DNA of 6,078 nucleotides from Nitrososphaerales archaeon TH5895 (lineage in GTDB: Archaea; Thermoproteota; Nitrososphaeria; Nitrososphaerales; Nitrososphaeraceae), in assembly GCA_014523695.1 (NCBI GenBank), contig JAATVS010000283.1:1-6078 (forward strand), given 5' to 3'. Each line of letters begins with the position of its first letter. The first letter of the stretch is position 1. The position numbers were made by a program, and so were the translations under genes. The notes under the pieces were generated by a model. The model was not told the DNA's origin. It made no database searches and was given only the letters and a program-made list of their open reading frames with translations. Shown here piece by piece: positions 4,097 through 6,078 of this stretch.

Positions 4097-6078
4097 TAGT
4101 CCTGACGAGTACTTTATAGGCCCTGAAAAATTAGGAGAAGAACTGAGACCGCAGGACGGTTTTAAGGACAATCAATGCCGTGTAAAACGACAGGCTGCGC
4201 GCTTTCACATCTTTGCACATCATGATGATGGTACTGCGACTGAGATCAGCAATGCGGAAGCTGAAATAACCTGGACGGTCCATTTGGTCAACAAAAAGGC
4301 GTTGCATCCGCAACGTGGCAACTCTGAGTCACCTAGTGATCTTACCATTGACCCTGGACCACGAACAATTAATGGACCAAATCAACAAAGTCTCTTCGAT
4401 ACGGGAACGATAAGGTTCTCCGGTGCACCGGTAACCACGGTTCCCCTTGGTGAGATACGAAGTGATAGCAATAATCATTTACTAGTTCTTGGCGGCTTTG
4501 GCAGAGCGGCCTCGCCAGCAGGAACAGCGCTCGATAACTTTTTCTGGGCAAGTGACGACTGGTACGACGACATAGCTGACGGTCCTGTAACAGCGACCAT
4601 CAGGCTTCTGAGCGATGGCTCCAGCCCTCCTGCGGTGGGTGCCTGGGTCATCGTGGCTCCGCCAAGTTTTGCTCCCCACCAACAAAGTGTCATTACTCTA
4701 TACGACCGCATTTTTCAGGCAATGGTCGCCGGTGGACTATTGACTGAACCAACTTCTACTTCTTACACAGCCGACGTTTACCCAATCCTTCAGCGCGCGC
4801 GCGATACAGTTTGGGTCGAACTTACCCTTGGATCGCATTTATGGTCTGACCCGGTAACAAGTGACGCCTTACGCTCTGCCATTTTCGACAAACTGAAAAT
4901 TCCAGGTGGAGGAGGAGGTAATATGCCAAGGATCTATGACTCAGGTACTTTCGATGACCGCCTGACTCAGGTTCAATACGCCCATATGCAGCGCTGGCGG
5001 AACAATGACTTCGAAAACGACTGGATCGGCGTGCCGGCGCCTCAGGCCGATCTCACTCCCGAAGGACTGGACCGCGCAGCATTGGAAGCTTGCGTTGGAG
5101 GTTCTTTTTTTCCCGGGATTGAAGCAGGAGGCCTCCCTAATACTGGCCACTCTCGACCTATCATTCAACCGTCGAATTTTATAGAGCCTTTTCGACTTGA
5201 TCATAGTGTTGTCAGACCGGGAGGAATCACTTATGAGATGGCACTACCTTGGCAGAATGATTTTTATGCGTGCGCCAACAACTGGTGGCCCGTACCGCGT
5301 CCTAACAGGGTGATTCGCCAAGGCATACCTGGTTCTTTGTTTACTGCCGGTGTCGTAACCTCTGCGGAGGAAATGGTAGAAAAGTGGCACCAGCTCGGTT
5401 TTATACTTCGTGACGGTGCACAACATGCCGAATTCGATCGCTGCGATATCGCAAGCATCCAATTGCTGACACCCATACTGAATTTCCAAGATGTCCCCCA
5501 AGGCCCTCTCGGGATGGTGCATGAGGTACCCCTTGCGATCACTTTTGAGGTTATTTCGCCAGCCAGCCCCGTAACACTTCAGTATGCTCCCATGGGAGCG
5601 CCATCTCATGCACAACTTGTCGCTTTTAACACCTCAGACACTGTAGGACCCACGCCGCCCAACGCGGTCGCCACTGCAAGGCTGTGGGTTATTTACCGCA
5701 CTGGCACTGTTGGCAGCACCCTGCTGCCGCAAACCGTCACAGTTCAGGATTCTGCGGGGACCCAAAGATGGACTATTACGATCTTCGGCAACACGGTAGC
5801 CCGCAAGACGGCTGCGGCGGCCCTTGTGCTGGATCGCTCCGGTAGCATGGCCGAAGACCGGGGCGACGGCCAGACAAAACACAAATCCCTGCAAATGGCG
5901 GCAAGTATATTCGTTGATGTGATGCTGGAAGGAGATCGCGTTGGGATCGTGCGATTCAACGAGGACGCACAGGTTCTGCAAAACATTGTCCCATTAGGTA
6001 AAAATGATTTGTCAGACATCAATCGCTGGAACACCAGGGATATTATTAACGGCACAGGGCTGGATCCGGGCGGCGAAA
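4044..6078 (+). CDS. LodA/GoxA-like CTQ-family oxidase fused to a von Willebrand factor A domain (3' end outside window)
   Basis: An open frame of 678 codons with no stop to the window edge. It opens with YKIHPAIGIARVGNSPDEY, the hallmark N-terminus of LodA/GoxA proteins, so ATG 4044 is well supported. Further family segments are WVIVAPPSFAPHQQSV, MPRIYDSG (from residue 294), CVGGSFFPGIEAG beginning at Cys350, WQNDF at Trp403, WWPVPRP at 414-420 and MVEKWHQLGFI. LodA oxidises lysine with a cysteine tryptophylquinone built from Cys516 and Trp581; Cys350 and Trp403 are the likely equivalents. Residues ~475-588 look like a beta-rich Ig-like linker starting LNFQDVPQGP. From ~590 a vWA domain begins, with MIDAS residues Asp597, Ser599, Ser601 (DRSGS) and probably Thr671. 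No signal peptide. Relatives oxidise amino acids or amines; the substrate here is unknown. GC content is clearly above that of the upstream genes, suggesting acquisition from bacteria. No LodB-type flavoprotein is present in the window; the adjacent GMC enzyme may be its partner. Confidence 0.9.
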   Translation, partial: MVTIYKIHPAIGIARVGNSPDEYFIGPEKLGEELRPQDGFKDNQCRVKRQAARFHIFAHHDDGTATEISNAEAEITWTVHLVNKKALHPQRGNSESPSDLTIDPGPRTINGPNQQSLFDTGTIRFSGAPVTTVPLGEIRSDSNNHLLVLGGFGRAASPAGTALDNFFWASDDWYDDIADGPVTATIRLLSDGSSPPAVGAWVIVAPPSFAPHQQSVITLYDRIFQAMVAGGLLTEPTSTSYTADVYPILQRARDTVWVELTLGSHLWSDPVTSDALRSAIFDKLKIPGGGGGNMPRIYDSGTFDDRLTQVQYAHMQRWRNNDFENDWIGVPAPQADLTPEGLDRAALEACVGGSFFPGIEAGGLPNTGHSRPIIQPSNFIEPFRLDHSVVRPGGITYEMALPWQNDFYACANNWWPVPRPNRVIRQGIPGSLFTAGVVTSAEEMVEKWHQLGFILRDGAQHAEFDRCDIASIQLLTPILNFQDVPQGPLGMVHEVPLAITFEVISPASPVTLQYAPMGAPSHAQLVAFNTSDTVGPTPPNAVATARLWVIYRTGTVGSTLLPQTVTVQDSAGTQRWTITIFGNTVARKTAAAALVLDRSGSMAEDRGDGQTKHKSLQMAASIFVDVMLEGDRVGIVRFNEDAQVLQNIVPLGKNDLSDINRWNTRDIINGTGLDPGGE

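Noticed and set aside
4905..4925. Strong internal Shine-Dalgarno-like GGAGGAGGAGGT followed by in-frame ATG (Met294), suggesting a second product
   Set aside because: The bases encode a run of five Gly at a natural loop before the family-conserved MPRIYDSG segment, so the match is explained by protein sequence.
4131..6055. Several minus-strand ORFs opposite the LodA-like gene
   Set aside because: They are shadows of a GC-richer plus-strand gene whose frame is continuous and matches LodA family motifs throughout; their translations resemble no known protein.

Overview
The window looks like chromosomal DNA of an AT-rich archaeon. The best guess is an ammonia-oxidising soil thaumarchaeon (Nitrososphaerales, possibly Nitrosocosmicus-like). 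This is inferred from the low GC of positions 1-3880, from TATA-like boxes about 25 nt upstream of ATG codons with no Shine-Dalgarno (leaderless transcription), from T-run terminators, and from a sequon-rich secreted protein beginning HERRLYTIGDQDYLF, a type I associate with thaumarchaea. No rRNA, tRNA, transposase, integrase or CRISPR array is visible.

Left part (1-1151): the C-terminal end of a membrane-anchored extracytoplasmic beta-domain protein, then a spacer with an inverted repeat and a TATA-like box, then a secreted 214-residue beta-rich protein ending at a T-run terminator. Both are cell-surface proteins of unassigned function.

Middle part (1152-3880): a 250-bp regulatory spacer, then a short transthyretin/carboxypeptidase-regulatory-like domain ORF that overlaps a GMC-family FAD oxidoreductase in another frame. 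A run of eight C lies where the frames would join. Removing one C gives one continuous protein of about 825 residues, so the pair may be a single gene split by a sequencing error, a recent indel, or a slippery or phase-variable tract. The GMC enzyme has three cysteines spaced C-x5-C-x3-C, like the [3Fe-4S] ligands of bacterial FAD-dependent glucose dehydrogenase.

Right part (3881-6078): a 163-bp spacer, then a long ORF that runs off the end. Its first ~470 residues are a LodA/GoxA-type oxidase domain (cysteine tryptophylquinone family). A beta-rich linker domain and the start of a von Willebrand factor A domain with a MIDAS motif follow. This gene is much richer in GC than its neighbours, which suggests transfer from bacteria.

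Working together (inference): the GMC flavoprotein and the LodA-like quinoprotein form a two-oxidoreductase cassette, with no terminator seen between them. The flavoprotein may oxidise its own substrate, or may help cofactor maturation as the unrelated-looking LodB flavoprotein does for LodA. The transthyretin-like and vWA domains would supply binding or assembly functions. The LodA-like/vWA fusion beside a TTR-like/GMC protein in an archaeon is the most interesting part of the window.
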